Assembly: GCF_022370835.2 (NCBI RefSeq) | Contig: NZ_CP092365.1 | Coordinates: forward strand, 620,001 to 684,000 | DNA: 64,000 nucleotides | From: Mycolicibacillus parakoreensis | GTDB lineage: Bacteria; Actinomycetota; Actinomycetes; Mycobacteriales; Mycobacteriaceae | Reading direction: 5' to 3' | In this document: piece by piece, positions 33,947 to 45,199 of the stretch | Layout of the letters: each line of letters opens with the position of its first letter | Position numbering within the stretch: position 1 is the first letter of the stretch | The notes under the pieces: model-generated | What the model was told of the DNA's origin: nothing | Seen by the model: the letters and a program-made list of their open reading frames with translations, nothing else | Database searches by the model: none | Program-made: the position numbers and the translations under genes

Positions 33947-35643
33947 CGGGGGATCACCATCGTGGTGTCGTGGTAGCGGCCCTGCCCCTGTTCGACCAGG
34001 ACCGGGCGGTTACCGCCCAGCCCGGGGATCAGGGTGTCGCCGTTGAAGCTGATCACGGTCTGGGCCAGCCCCACGATCAGCACCGCCGCGATCACCGCGA
34101 ACCCGATCCACAGCTCGGTGTAGACCAGCACCCCGATCGCACCGCCGAGCACCCACGACAGCTGCAGCGTCGACTCGGAGCGGCCGAACGCCGACGCACG
34201 TGACTCCTCGGGCAGATCGTCTTGCAGCGCCGCGTCCAAGGCGGCCTTCCCGATCGCGCTGGCCCCCGAGGTCACCAGCGCCGCCAGCGTGACCATCATC
34301 AGCGTGCCGGCCACCGCCGAGGCCAGGGCCGCGGCGGTCACCGTCATCGCGCAGCGCACCACCAGCACCGACGGGCGGCCCAACTTCAATCGGGCGCTGG
34401 TGAAGTTGCCGGCGAAGTTCCCGATCGCGGCGGCGCCGCCGACCAGGCCCAGCATCGCCAACTGTTCCCAACCACCGGCGTCGTGGGATTTGACCACGAA
34501 CGCCGGGTAGAGGAACAAAAACCCCACCATCACCTTGATCGTGCAGTTGCCCCACAGGGAGGTCATGATGTTGCGCCCCAACGGCTGGGTCAGCGCCCCG
34601 CCGGCCTGACGGGCGTGCTCGCGCCAGCTGCGCCGCCGCGGCCCGTCGTCGTGGTAGCTCAACGTGGTCGGCACCTCCCCGGTGGTGACCTCCACCCAGC
34701 TGGGGATGCGCATCGACAGCATCGCCCCGGCCACCGCCGCCGCGATGACCACGAACAGCGCACCCGGCAGGTGCAGCAGCCGGGTCGTCGCGTACTCCAC
34801 GGCGGCGGCCACCCCGCCGCCGGCCAGGGTCCCGCCGAGCAACCCGAACGTGGTGAGCCGGGAGTTGACCCGCACCAGATCGATGCTCGGCGGCATCACC
34901 CTCGGGGTCACCGCGCTGCGCAGCACCGAAAACGACTTCGACAGCACCATCATCGCCAGTGCGCACGGATACAGCACCCACGACGGGTAGCTGCCCGACA
35001 TCCCGTCGTAGTTGAGGATCAGCGCCGTCACCAGGGCGATCCGCAGGCCGAACGAGGCGGCCAGCGCCACCCGGCGGCCGTGCTGCAGCCGGTCGAGGGC
35101 GGGGCCGATCAGCGGGGCCACCACCGCGAACGGCGCGATCGTGATCAGCAGATACAGCGCGACCCGGCCCTTGCTCTCCCCGGTGGCCGCCGCGAAGAAC
35201 AAGGTGTTGGCCAGCGCCACCGCCATCGCGGCGTCCACCGCGAAATTGGCCACCACCGGCCAGGTCAGCGCGGTCAGCCCGGACTTGTCGGCGCCGTCGG
35301 CGGTGGCGGCCCGCTGGACCAGGTCATACATCCGCGACCCCATTTCGCGGCTGCGCTGGGCGGCGGCGCGGGTGACGGTGACCCGGTCACCGGAGGGGCC
35401 GGAGTGCGGGTGCGGGTCGGGCGCGTCGGGCCGGTCGTGCTCCGGCAGCGGCGGCAGGTAGCGATTCGCGCTCGGTGGTCCGGTGGGGGCCCGCCGCGGC
35501 GCCCCGGGCCGCGGGTCACTGGGATAGTTGGCCATCCCGGGGTGTTGACGTGCCGTTTCGGGTCGCCGTCGACGGTTCGGTGGCACCGGACCCCCCGGTG
35601 GGGGCGGTGGTCTCCGTCCAGGCATGGGTCGATTCTCTCTCAT
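33943..35643 (-). CDS. MFS-type membrane transporter (Rv0876c-like)
   Basis: A 566-residue protein: about 110 residues of Pro/Arg-rich cytoplasmic tail, then 11-12 predicted transmembrane helices (for example WPVVANFAVDAAMAVALANTLFF and VALYLLITIAPFAVVAPLIGPALD). The second half carries MTVTAAALASAVAGTLMMVTL and LSWVLGGAIGVLVY. The layout is major-facilitator-like; the substrate is unknown. Start ATG 35643, or 35625. It is divergent from the DUF3027 gene across only 68 bp. Confidence 0.87.
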   Translation of the reverse strand: MRENRPMPGRRPPPPPGGPVPPNRRRRPETARQHPGMANYPSDPRPGAPRRAPTGPPSANRYLPPLPEHDRPDAPDPHPHSGPSGDRVTVTRAAAQRSREMGSRMYDLVQRAATADGADKSGLTALTWPVVANFAVDAAMAVALANTLFFAAATGESKGRVALYLLITIAPFAVVAPLIGPALDRLQHGRRVALAASFGLRIALVTALILNYDGMSGSYPSWVLYPCALAMMVLSKSFSVLRSAVTPRVMPPSIDLVRVNSRLTTFGLLGGTLAGGGVAAAVEYATTRLLHLPGALFVVIAAAVAGAMLSMRIPSWVEVTTGEVPTTLSYHDDGPRRRSWREHARQAGGALTQPLGRNIMTSLWGNCTIKVMVGFLFLYPAFVVKSHDAGGWEQLAMLGLVGGAAAIGNFAGNFTSARLKLGRPSVLVVRCAMTVTAAALASAVAGTLMMVTLAALVTSGASAIGKAALDAALQDDLPEESRASAFGRSESTLQLSWVLGGAIGVLVYTELWIGFAVIAAVLIVGLAQTVISFNGDTLIPGLGGNRPVLVEQGQGRYHDTTMVIPR

Positions 35644-35711
35644 CGCCGCGGTCGGGTGCGGCAGCAGACGGGTGTGGCTGGCCGATCGGCTTTACGGCAG
35701 TATGAGGGGCG

Positions 35712-36578
35712 ATGGACAGCACTCTGGGACCCACCGGGCACGCGACTGCGGCGGCCGATGCCGACGCGGCGCTGTCGGCGCTGCTCACCGGGGCCGTCGA
35801 GACGGCCCGCTCCGCGGTCGCCGAACACAGCGGCGCAGCGGCGGTCGGGGAGTACCTCGGTGCGGCCGCGGAGGACGCGGTGTCGGTCACCCATCGCTTT
35901 TTGGCGCAGCTGCCCGGTTACCGCGGGTGGCAGTGGGCGGTGGTCGTCGCCGGATACCCCGGCGCCGAGCATGTCACCGTCAGCGAGGTGGTGTTGGTGC
36001 CGGGCCCGACGGCGCTGCTGGCGCCGGAGTGGCTGCCGTGGGAGCAGCGCGTGCGCCCCGGGGACCTCGGTCCCGGCGATCTGCTGGCGGCGCCGTCGGA
36101 CGACCCGCGGCTGGTGCCCGGGTACTGCGCCAGCGGTGACCCGGAGCTCGACGAGGTGGCCGGCGAGATCGGGCTGGGGCGGCGCCAGGTGTTGAGCCGG
36201 TGGGGCCGGGAGCTGGCCGCGCAACGCTGGCACGACGGCGAGTTCGGTCCGGACTCGGCGATGGCGCGCTCAACCAAACGGGTCTGCCGCACCTGCGGGT
36301 TCTTTCTGCCGCTGGCCGGTTCGCTGGGCCGGATGTTCGGGGTCTGCGCCAACGAGATGTCCGCCGACGGCCGGGTGGTGGATTTCGGCTACGGGTGCGG
36401 TGCCCACTCCGACACCCCGGTGCCGGCCGGCACCGGCTCGCCGCGCTACGAGCCCTACGACGACGGGGTGCTCGACGTGGCCGGCAATCCCGCCGAGCCC
36501 GGGCCCGGCGCGGCGGTCGAGGCGCCGCGGGACCCGTCGCCCGGCGACGCGCCGGCCGCAGACGAGCCCGCCGACTAA
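35712..36578 (+). CDS. DUF3027 protein (Rv0877-like)
   Basis: A 288-residue soluble protein. The central block VWVAG-like WQWAVVVAGYPGAEHVTVSEVVLVPG and WLPWEQRVRPGDLGPGD are the DUF3027 signature. A later CRTCGFF...GVCANEMS...YGCGAHS set of cysteines and histidine looks like a small zinc-binding site. The tail is Pro/Ala-rich. Conserved in actinobacteria with no known role. Its stop overlaps the convergent SRPBCC gene by 4 bp. Confidence 0.87.
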   Translation: MDSTLGPTGHATAAADADAALSALLTGAVETARSAVAEHSGAAAVGEYLGAAAEDAVSVTHRFLAQLPGYRGWQWAVVVAGYPGAEHVTVSEVVLVPGPTALLAPEWLPWEQRVRPGDLGPGDLLAAPSDDPRLVPGYCASGDPELDEVAGEIGLGRRQVLSRWGRELAAQRWHDGEFGPDSAMARSTKRVCRTCGFFLPLAGSLGRMFGVCANEMSADGRVVDFGYGCGAHSDTPVPAGTGSPRYEPYDDGVLDVAGNPAEPGPGAAVEAPRDPSPGDAPAADEPAD

Positions 36579-37030
36579 CCGGATTCCGCGGCGGCCTTGA
36601 TCGCGGCCAGGGATGCGTCCATGCCGTCGAGCAGTTCGCGCTCGAAGTTCTCCGGTCCGCCCATGAAGGTCTTCACCGTCATCTCCGAGATCGGCTTGAC
36701 CCCGTTCTCGGCGTGCCGGCTCTCGGTCAGCCGGGTGCCTTCGGGGGTCGCCTCCAGCTCGTAGCTCCACACCGTGCCGTTGGTGTTGACCCGAAACGCC
36801 AGCTTCTTCTCCGGGATGACCTCGGTGATGGTGCAGGTGGTCGGCCAGACCAGGAGGTTGCGGCGGTTGAGGTTCACGGTGCGCGCGCCGGCGCGCAGCG
36901 GCCCCAGCACCTTCATCTTGCGGGTCTGCGGGCTCCACTGCGGCATCCGGCTCAAATCGGAGACCAGGGCCCACACCGTGGCGACCGGTGCGTGGATGTC
37001 GATGTGGGTTTGCAGAAGCGGTGCTGCCAT
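36575..37030 (-). CDS. SRPBCC family protein
   Basis: A 151-residue single-domain SRPBCC protein. It starts with QTHIDIHAPVATVWALVSDLSRMPQWSP and shows the usual beta sheet plus long C-terminal helix. It differs clearly from the 10482-11481 pair. GAGGAGA lies 4 bases before the ATG at 37030; in-frame sequence farther upstream is not family-like. Ligand unknown. Confidence 0.85.
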   Translation of the reverse strand: MAAPLLQTHIDIHAPVATVWALVSDLSRMPQWSPQTRKMKVLGPLRAGARTVNLNRRNLLVWPTTCTITEVIPEKKLAFRVNTNGTVWSYELEATPEGTRLTESRHAENGVKPISEMTVKTFMGGPENFERELLDGMDASLAAIKAAAESG

Positions 37031-37064
37031 GGCTCTCCTCGGGGTCACGGACCGCGGTGGGCGG

Positions 37065-37325
37065 TCACGGGGTGTCGGTCGGTTGATGTCGCAGTCCGGT
37101 CTGGGCGCCGCGGGCACCGCGGCGCATCGCGGTGCGCTGCCACAGGAAAATCCCGGTGCCCAGCAGCCCCACCGCCAGCCCCGCCAGTGTCAGCGGACGC
37201 CACGGTTGCAGCGTCGGGATCAGGAACGCCGCCGCCGTGGCGATCAGCCAGCCGACCGCGCCGACGGCGATCACCGGTCCCGGCTCGGTGAGCGCGGCGG
37301 GCAGCGGTGGAGGTGAGTCGGACAT
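37065..37325 (-). CDS. Small two-helix membrane protein, DUF2530 (Rv0879c-like)
   Basis: An 86-residue protein with two transmembrane helices (PVIAVGAVGWLIATAAAFLI and LTLAGLAVGLLGTGIFLWQRTAM) and a short polar C-terminus. This is the DUF2530 pattern. Function unknown. It reads toward the SRPBCC gene, 34 bp away, and is divergent from the RNA methyltransferase gene. Confidence 0.85.
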   Translation of the reverse strand: MSDSPPPLPAALTEPGPVIAVGAVGWLIATAAAFLIPTLQPWRPLTLAGLAVGLLGTGIFLWQRTAMRRGARGAQTGLRHQPTDTP

Positions 37326-37384
37326 CACTCTCAACATAGCGGAGGTGCCGCCGGCCGCACCGGGCGGTGAAGTAGGGTCGCGCC

Positions 37385-38206
37385 GTGGGTGAGATCGCCG
37401 TCGTCGATATCACCGATCCGGCCGATCCCCGCGTCGACGATTTCCGCGACCTCAACAGCATCGACCGGCGTCCGGATCTGCCCACCGGCAAGGGGCTGGT
37501 GATCGCCGAAGGAGTGCTGGTGGTGCAGCGCATGCTGGCGTCGCGGTTCACGCCGCTGGCGCTGCTGGGCACCGACCGTCGTCTCGTTGAGTTGCGCGCC
37601 GACCTGTGCGGCTGCGCCGCGCCCTACTACCGGGTCTCCGCCGACGTGATGGCTCAGGTGGTGGGTTTTCATCTCAACCGCGGGGTGCTGGCCGCCGCCC
37701 GGCGGGTGGAGCCGGCCGAGGTCGCCGCGACGCTCGGCGCGGCGAGGACCATCGCCGTGCTCGAAGGGGTCAACGACCACGAGAACCTCGGCGCGATCTT
37801 CCGCAACGCCGCCGGACTCGGCGTCGACGCGGTGGTGTTCGGCGCCGGCTGCGCCGATCCGCTGTATCGCCGGGCGGTGCGGGTCTCGATGGGGCATGCG
37901 CTGCTGGTGCCCTACGCCCGGGCCGCCACCTGGCCGGCGGAGTTGGCCACCCTGCGTGACCACGGCTTCCGGGTGCTGGCCATGACCCCCGGCGATACCG
38001 CGATGGCGTTGCCCGAGGCGATGGCCGCGGTGCGCGCCGAGAAGGTGGCGGTGCTGGTCGGCGCCGAGGGCCCCGGCCTGACCGGCGGTGTGCTGCGCGC
38101 CGCCGACCTGCGGGTGCGCATCCCGATGTCGCGCGGCACCGACTCGCTCAACGTCGCCACGGCCGCCGCGCTGGCGTTCTACGAGCGGGCGCGGTGCGCG
38201 CCGTGA
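37385..38206 (+). CDS. SpoU/TrmH-family RNA 2'-O-methyltransferase (Rv0881-like)
   Basis: A 273-residue SPOUT enzyme that methylates a ribose 2'-OH in tRNA or rRNA using SAM. The three SpoU motifs are present: EGVNDHENLGAIFRNAAGLG (motif 1), VAVLVGAEGPGL (motif 2), and IPMSRGTDSLNVATAAALAFYE (motif 3), forming the trefoil knot. The N-terminal substrate-binding domain starts with GKGLVIAEGVLVVQRML. GTG start at 37385. Its stop overlaps the next start (GTGA). Which RNA it modifies cannot be told. Confidence 0.92.
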   Translation: MGEIAVVDITDPADPRVDDFRDLNSIDRRPDLPTGKGLVIAEGVLVVQRMLASRFTPLALLGTDRRLVELRADLCGCAAPYYRVSADVMAQVVGFHLNRGVLAAARRVEPAEVAATLGAARTIAVLEGVNDHENLGAIFRNAAGLGVDAVVFGAGCADPLYRRAVRVSMGHALLVPYARAATWPAELATLRDHGFRVLAMTPGDTAMALPEAMAAVRAEKVAVLVGAEGPGLTGGVLRAADLRVRIPMSRGTDSLNVATAAALAFYERARCAP

Positions 38207-38487
38207 CCGGCCACCGCGAGCCCACCCCGTGGGCGCTGGGCTTGACCGTCGCCGGGTTCACCGCCGCGGTCGCCGCCACCACGATCGTCGTGCTCAGCCT
38301 CGGGTTGGCCCGGGTGCAGCCGCTGCTGGCGGTCGGGTTGAACCTGGTGGCGGTCGGCGGCCTGGCTCCCACGCTGTGGGGGTGGCGGCACACCCCGGTG
38401 CGTCGCTGGCTGGTGCTCGGGCTGGGCGTCGGTGTGCCGGCCGCCTGGCTGGGGCTGGCGGTCGCGGCGGGGGCCGGACCCGGTTAG
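38203..38487 (+). CDS. Small membrane protein, DUF2537 (Rv0882-like)
   Basis: A 94-residue protein with three hydrophobic helices (WALGLTVAGFTAAVAATTIVVLSLG, PLLAVGLNLVAVGGLAPTLWGW, WLVLGLGVGVPAAWLGLAVAAG). It matches DUF2537. The GTG at 38203 overlaps the methyltransferase stop and is preferred over GTG 38194. It meets the sepH stop with a 4-bp overlap. Confidence 0.83.
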   Translation: MTGHREPTPWALGLTVAGFTAAVAATTIVVLSLGLARVQPLLAVGLNLVAVGGLAPTLWGWRHTPVRRWLVLGLGVGVPAAWLGLAVAAGAGPG

Positions 38488-39308
38488 CGGCTGCCGCTGG
38501 AGCGCACCCCGAGCAGCACATCCTCCCAGGCCGGCACCTGCGGCTTGCCGCGGCGCGCCCGCGGGGATGTTTCCGGCTCGGCCGGCGCCGGGGGCGACTC
38601 GGGGTCCGGCGACGCGGCGGGGGCCTCCGGTGCGGCCGGGGCCTCGGCGTGCGGCCGCACCGACGGGTCGGGTTCGTCGAAGTTGAGCTGGGCGACCGGC
38701 GCCAGCGGCCGCAGCGGCCGCTCGAAATCCGGGTCGACCAACTCGGTCGCGGCGTCGTCGAGGGCGCAGACGGTGCCGCCGTGGGCACCGGGGACGAACC
38801 GGAAATGCGCCACGTTGTCGGTGCGGCCGGCCTTCCAGGCCAGCCGCACGGTCCAGCGGCCGTCCTCGTTGCGCCAGGCGTCCCAGGCGATGCCGTCGGT
38901 GCTCAGGCCCCGGTTGACGAACGCGGTGGTGACCGTCTCCAACAGGGTCAACACCGCGGGGCCGTCGGCGAGCAACGGGTGGGCGGCGGTGGCCAGCTCG
39001 GCCGCGCGGGAGCGCTCCAACAACACCGGGTGGGCGAACCGTTCGATCCGGGCGGGGTCGCCGCCGGTGGCGGCGGCGACCTGCTCCACCGACGCGCCGG
39101 CCCGGATGCGGGCCTGGATGTCCTTGGGGCGCAAGCCGTGCGAAACCTCGATCTCGATCTGGGTCTGGCCCACCGGTTCGTCGTCGCCGCGCAGCGCGGC
39201 GCGGAGCCGCTCATCGATGCGCACCTTGAACTTTTCGGCGGGATCGTCGTGCTCGCAGATGATGTGTCTGCCGTCGACGTCGAGTCCTAGAACCTTGAGT
39301 TCGCGCAT
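38484..39308 (-). CDS. sepH: Cell-division regulator SepH
   Basis: A 274-residue protein of the DUF3071/SepH family, known to bind FtsZ and promote its assembly in actinobacteria. The N-terminal half (MRELKVLGLDVDGRHIICE; GLRPKDIQARIRAGASVEQVAAATG helix-turn-helix-like part; RIERFAHPVLLERSRAAELA) is conserved. The middle is Pro/Glu-rich, and the C-terminal motif KPQVPAWEDVLLGVRSSG is the SepH hallmark. ATG 39308 matches the family start. It reads downstream from serC after 177 bp. Confidence 0.92.
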   Translation of the reverse strand: MRELKVLGLDVDGRHIICEHDDPAEKFKVRIDERLRAALRGDDEPVGQTQIEIEVSHGLRPKDIQARIRAGASVEQVAAATGGDPARIERFAHPVLLERSRAAELATAAHPLLADGPAVLTLLETVTTAFVNRGLSTDGIAWDAWRNEDGRWTVRLAWKAGRTDNVAHFRFVPGAHGGTVCALDDAATELVDPDFERPLRPLAPVAQLNFDEPDPSVRPHAEAPAAPEAPAASPDPESPPAPAEPETSPRARRGKPQVPAWEDVLLGVRSSGSR

Positions 39309-39420
39309 CACATCTCCTCGCGCGGCTGCTGGTAGACCACGGCCTGTTTACCGAACTGTAATGCAGAAACGCACCCGACAGTGGGTGACACGCGGGGGCC
39401 CCGCGCCCGGGCGGTCGTTG

Positions 39421-41857
<2,437 letters not shown>

Positions 41858-41904
41858 CGCCGGCGCCTCCGCGTCCCCGACCGCGATAACGGAAGAACCG
41901 ATAC

Positions 41905-43602
41905 ATGCCCCATGTCATCGGACAGTCGTGCTGCAACGACACGTCCTGTGTGTTCGCCTGCCCGGTCTACTGCATTCACCCCTCGCCGGACGAACCGGAC
42001 TTCGCCACCGCCGAGATGCTCTACATCGACCCGGAGGCCTGTGTCGACTGCGGCGCCTGCGTGCGGGCCTGTCCGGTCGACGCGATCTCCCCGGATTCCC
42101 TGCTGCCGGACAGTCAGCTGCCGTTCCTCGCGGTCAACGCCTCCTACTATCCCGAGCGTGAACCCGGCACCAAACTGCCGCCCACCTCGAAACTGGCGCC
42201 GATCATGCCGGCGCCGGAGCTGCGCCGGGGCCCGTTGAGCGTGGCGATCGTCGGGTCGGGCCCGGCGGCGATGTACGCGGCCGACGAGCTGCTCACCCAG
42301 CCCCGGGTGCGGGTGTCGATGTTCGAGAAGCTGCCCACCCCCTACGGGCTGGTGCGCGCCGGGGTGGCGCCGGATCATCAGAGCACCAAACGCATCACCC
42401 GGTTGTTCGACCAGATCACCCGCCGGGACGGCTTCTCGTTCTACCTCAACGTCGAGGTCGGCAACCACATCGGCCATCACGAGCTGCTGGCCCATCATCA
42501 CGCGGTCATCTACGCCTCCGGGGCGCCCAACGACCGCCGCCTCGACGTCGAGGGCATGGGCCTGGCGGGCACCGGCACCGCCACCGAAGTGGTGGCCTGG
42601 ATCAACGGCCATCCCGACTTCGTCGACCTGCCGGTCGATCTCAGCCACGAACGCGCGGTGCTCATCGGCAACGGCAACGTCGCCCTCGACGTCGCCCGGG
42701 TGCTCACCCGCGACCCGGCGACGTTGGCGCGCACCGACATCTCCGACGCGGCGTTGGCGGCGCTGTCGGCGTCGAACATCAGCGAGGTGGTGATCGCCGC
42801 CCGGCGCGGCCCCGCCCAGTCGGCGTTCACCCTGCCGGAGCTGATCGGGCTGACCGGCGTCGCCGACGTGGTACTCGACGCCGACGACCACGCGCTGGTG
42901 CGCCGCGACCTGGCCGAGGTCACCGACCGGATGACACGCAACAAGCTGGAGATCCTCACCAACCTGCCGGATGCCGCCGAGGTGCCGCTGGCGCAGACCC
43001 GCCGGCCCCGGATCCGGTTCGCCTACCAGCGCACCCCGCGCCGGGTGATCGGTGAGCGGCGGGCCACCGGCATCGAATTCCAGGTCACCGGCACCGACGA
43101 GGTGGTGAGCCTCGACGCCGGGCTGGTGTTGACCTCGATCGGCTACCGGGGCAAACCGATCCGCGACCTGCCCTTCGATGAGGCCAGCGCCACCGTGCCC
43201 AACGATCACGGCCGGGTACTGCACGCGGTCACCGGCGCGCGGATCCCCGGCGCCTACGTCGCCGGCTGGATCAAGCGCGGGCCGACCGGGTTCATCGGGA
43301 CCAACAAGTCCTGTTCGATGCAGACGGTGCAACAACTGGTGGACGATTTCAACGCCGAGCTGTTGCCGGACCCGATCGGCAAGACCGGTGCCCTGCAGCG
43401 GCTGCTGCAGATCCGTCAACCCGACCTGATCGATGCGGCCGGATGGCAGGCGATCGACGCCGCCGAGATCGCCCGCGGTGCGGCCGCCGACCGGCCCCGC
43501 AACAAGTTCACCTCGGTGCCCGATATGGTGGCGGTGGCCGCTGCCGCGCCGAAACCGACCCTGCGGCAACGGATCAGCGACAAGATCCATCAGCTGGTGT
43601 AG
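41905..43602 (+). CDS. fprB: Ferredoxin/ferredoxin-NADP reductase FprB
   Basis: A 565-residue fusion. Residues 1-60 are a seven-iron ferredoxin with cysteines at 9, 15, 19, 46, 49, 52 and 56 (CVDCGACVRACP). The rest is an adrenodoxin-reductase-like flavoprotein: FAD motif AIVGSGPAAMYAADELL, NADP motif VLIGNGNVALDVAR, and the C-terminal AGWIKRGPTGFIGTNK. It passes electrons between NADPH and iron-sulfur or heme partners. Equivalent to Rv0886. It probably supports the diiron oxygenase encoded just upstream. Confidence 0.94.
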   Translation: MPHVIGQSCCNDTSCVFACPVYCIHPSPDEPDFATAEMLYIDPEACVDCGACVRACPVDAISPDSLLPDSQLPFLAVNASYYPEREPGTKLPPTSKLAPIMPAPELRRGPLSVAIVGSGPAAMYAADELLTQPRVRVSMFEKLPTPYGLVRAGVAPDHQSTKRITRLFDQITRRDGFSFYLNVEVGNHIGHHELLAHHHAVIYASGAPNDRRLDVEGMGLAGTGTATEVVAWINGHPDFVDLPVDLSHERAVLIGNGNVALDVARVLTRDPATLARTDISDAALAALSASNISEVVIAARRGPAQSAFTLPELIGLTGVADVVLDADDHALVRRDLAEVTDRMTRNKLEILTNLPDAAEVPLAQTRRPRIRFAYQRTPRRVIGERRATGIEFQVTGTDEVVSLDAGLVLTSIGYRGKPIRDLPFDEASATVPNDHGRVLHAVTGARIPGAYVAGWIKRGPTGFIGTNKSCSMQTVQQLVDDFNAELLPDPIGKTGALQRLLQIRQPDLIDAAGWQAIDAAEIARGAAADRPRNKFTSVPDMVAVAAAAPKPTLRQRISDKIHQLV

Positions 43603-43649
43603 CGACCGTCCTCGACGTCGCCCGGCGGCAGCGGTCCCGAGGTGAGGTG

Positions 43650-44864
43650 ATGATTCCCGCGCTGGACCTGCTCCTGGGCACCCAGGCGCGCCCCCTGGTG
43701 GCCGCCGCCGTGCAGGAACTCGGCGGGCGCCTGGACGCGCTGCGGGTGCGCGCCGCGCATGCCCATCCCGACGGCGCCGCGATCGTGCAGTACGCGGCCA
43801 CCGTGTCCACCGCCGAGCACGGCGCCACCGCCGAGGTCCTGGTGGCCGTCACCGGCAGCGCGATCCCGCCCGGCGCCGCGGTCGTGGAGGGCCGCCACCG
43901 CGGCCGCACCGTCGCGGTCGGACTGTGGCGCTGGCCGCACGACCCGGGCCTGCCGGGGTTGGCCGCCGCGACCGATCCGATCCGGTTGGAGGCCGTGCTC
44001 ACCGATGCCGGCCTGGACCCCGTCGGTGTGCTGCGGTCCCGGGTGCGCGGGTACCGGCCGCTGCGCCGTGCGGTCCTGGAGGTCACCGACGGCACCCACA
44101 CCTGGTTCGTCAAGGTGGTGCCGCCCGCGGCGGTGAGCGCACTGCAGCGCCGCCACGCGTTGGCGCACCCGGTCGTGCCGGCGCCCGCGGTGCTCGCCGC
44201 CACCGGCGACGGGGTGGTGGTGCTGGCCGCGGTCGCCGGGCGGCCGATGCGCGAGCTGTTCGGCCCGGACCGGCACGCGGCGGGACCGCCGCCGCCCGCC
44301 GACCTCGAAGCGCTGCTCGATGCGCTGCCGGAGGACCTGCTGGACCTGCCGCGGCAGTATTCCCACCCGGACCGGTTTGCCGACTACGCGGCCGTGCTCG
44401 CCGCCACCGCCGGTGAGCACGAACCGATCGCCGCGCGACTCGCCTCGCTCACCGAGGCGTTGCACGCCGGGCCCGCGCCGGGCGACGCCGAACCCCTGGT
44501 GGCGGTGCACGGCGACTTCTACGAGGCTCAGATCTTCGTCGACGGCGGGCGCATCACCGGGCTGATCGACCTGGACACCACCGGGCCCGGCCATCGCGTC
44601 GACGACTGGGCGACGCTGCTGGCGCACCTGTCGGGGCTGACCCTTTTGGCCCCGTACCGGTCGGCGGCGCGCCGCTACCTGGCGTCGGTGTGGACCCGCG
44701 CACAGCGCCGGCATCGGGCCTGCACGCTGCGCCGACACACCGCGGCGGCGTTGGTGGGGTTCGCCACCGGGCCGTTTCGCTCCCAGCAGCGGGGCTGGCC
44801 GCAGGCCACCGTCGACCGCCTCGACCTCGCGGTGAGCTGGCTGACCGACGGGGACCCGCAGTGA
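43650..44864 (+). CDS. Aminoglycoside phosphotransferase-like kinase
   Basis: A 404-residue protein with the APH/choline-kinase fold in its C-terminal half: VHGDFYEAQIF catalytic loop (Brenner-type HGD, with Gln where most members have Asn) and GLIDLDTTGPGH as the metal-binding DFG equivalent. The N-terminal part (PALDLLLGTQARPLV) is family-specific. A real aminoglycoside substrate is unlikely; such genes often act on small metabolites. ATG 43650 with GAGGTGAG upstream. It follows fprB by 47 bp. Confidence 0.82.
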   Translation: MIPALDLLLGTQARPLVAAAVQELGGRLDALRVRAAHAHPDGAAIVQYAATVSTAEHGATAEVLVAVTGSAIPPGAAVVEGRHRGRTVAVGLWRWPHDPGLPGLAAATDPIRLEAVLTDAGLDPVGVLRSRVRGYRPLRRAVLEVTDGTHTWFVKVVPPAAVSALQRRHALAHPVVPAPAVLAATGDGVVVLAAVAGRPMRELFGPDRHAAGPPPPADLEALLDALPEDLLDLPRQYSHPDRFADYAAVLAATAGEHEPIAARLASLTEALHAGPAPGDAEPLVAVHGDFYEAQIFVDGGRITGLIDLDTTGPGHRVDDWATLLAHLSGLTLLAPYRSAARRYLASVWTRAQRRHRACTLRRHTAAALVGFATGPFRSQQRGWPQATVDRLDLAVSWLTDGDPQ

Positions 44865-44918
44865 GCAGGATCGCAGGGGCGCCGGGGCGGCTCCGAGGTG
44901 ATCATTACGTAACATCGC

Positions 44919-44937
44919 CGTTAATGCGGTGTTAACG
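44919..44937. promoter_or_regulatory. Dyad CGTTAA-N7-TTAACG before the Ser-Trp peptide gene
   Basis: A perfect inverted repeat with 6-bp arms and a 7-base spacer, 21 bases before the ATG at 44959. TAACAT at 44910-44915 is a possible -10 directly upstream, so the dyad would lie at the transcription start. It could be an operator or a short mRNA hairpin. Confidence 0.4.
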
Positions 44938-44958
44938 CAGCAAGTGAGAGGAGTTCGA

Positions 44959-45174
44959 ATGCCCCGGCCTGCCCCTTGGAGAGTCGTCACCGTCGGGACC
45001 GCCCTGACCGGCCTCGGGATCCTCGGCGCCGCCGGCGCGGCCGCCGCTCCCGAGGCCACCGCGGACCCCGGGATCGTCGCCTCCGAGGGCCTGCACCAGG
45101 ACACCACCCTCCACGCCAGCTGGGGCAGCTGGGGCAGTTGGGACAGCTGGGCGAGTTGGAGTAGCTGGTACTGA
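44959..45174 (+). CDS. Small secreted peptide with a Ser-Trp repeat tail
   Basis: A 71-residue protein with a signal peptide (PWRVVTVGTALTGLGILGAAGAAAAPEATA). The mature part of about 40 residues ends with SWGSWGSWDSWASWSSWY: seven tryptophans at every third residue. I know no function for this pattern; a surface-active, aggregating or wall-binding peptide is conceivable. GAGAGGAG lies 6 bases before the ATG, a strong ribosome binding site, and there is an AT-rich promoter region with a dyad. The start at 44929 is unlikely. Confidence 0.78.
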   Translation: MPRPAPWRVVTVGTALTGLGILGAAGAAAAPEATADPGIVASEGLHQDTTLHASWGSWGSWDSWASWSSWY

Positions 45175-45199
45175 CCGGGGTGGTGTCGCCCCGGCGTTG

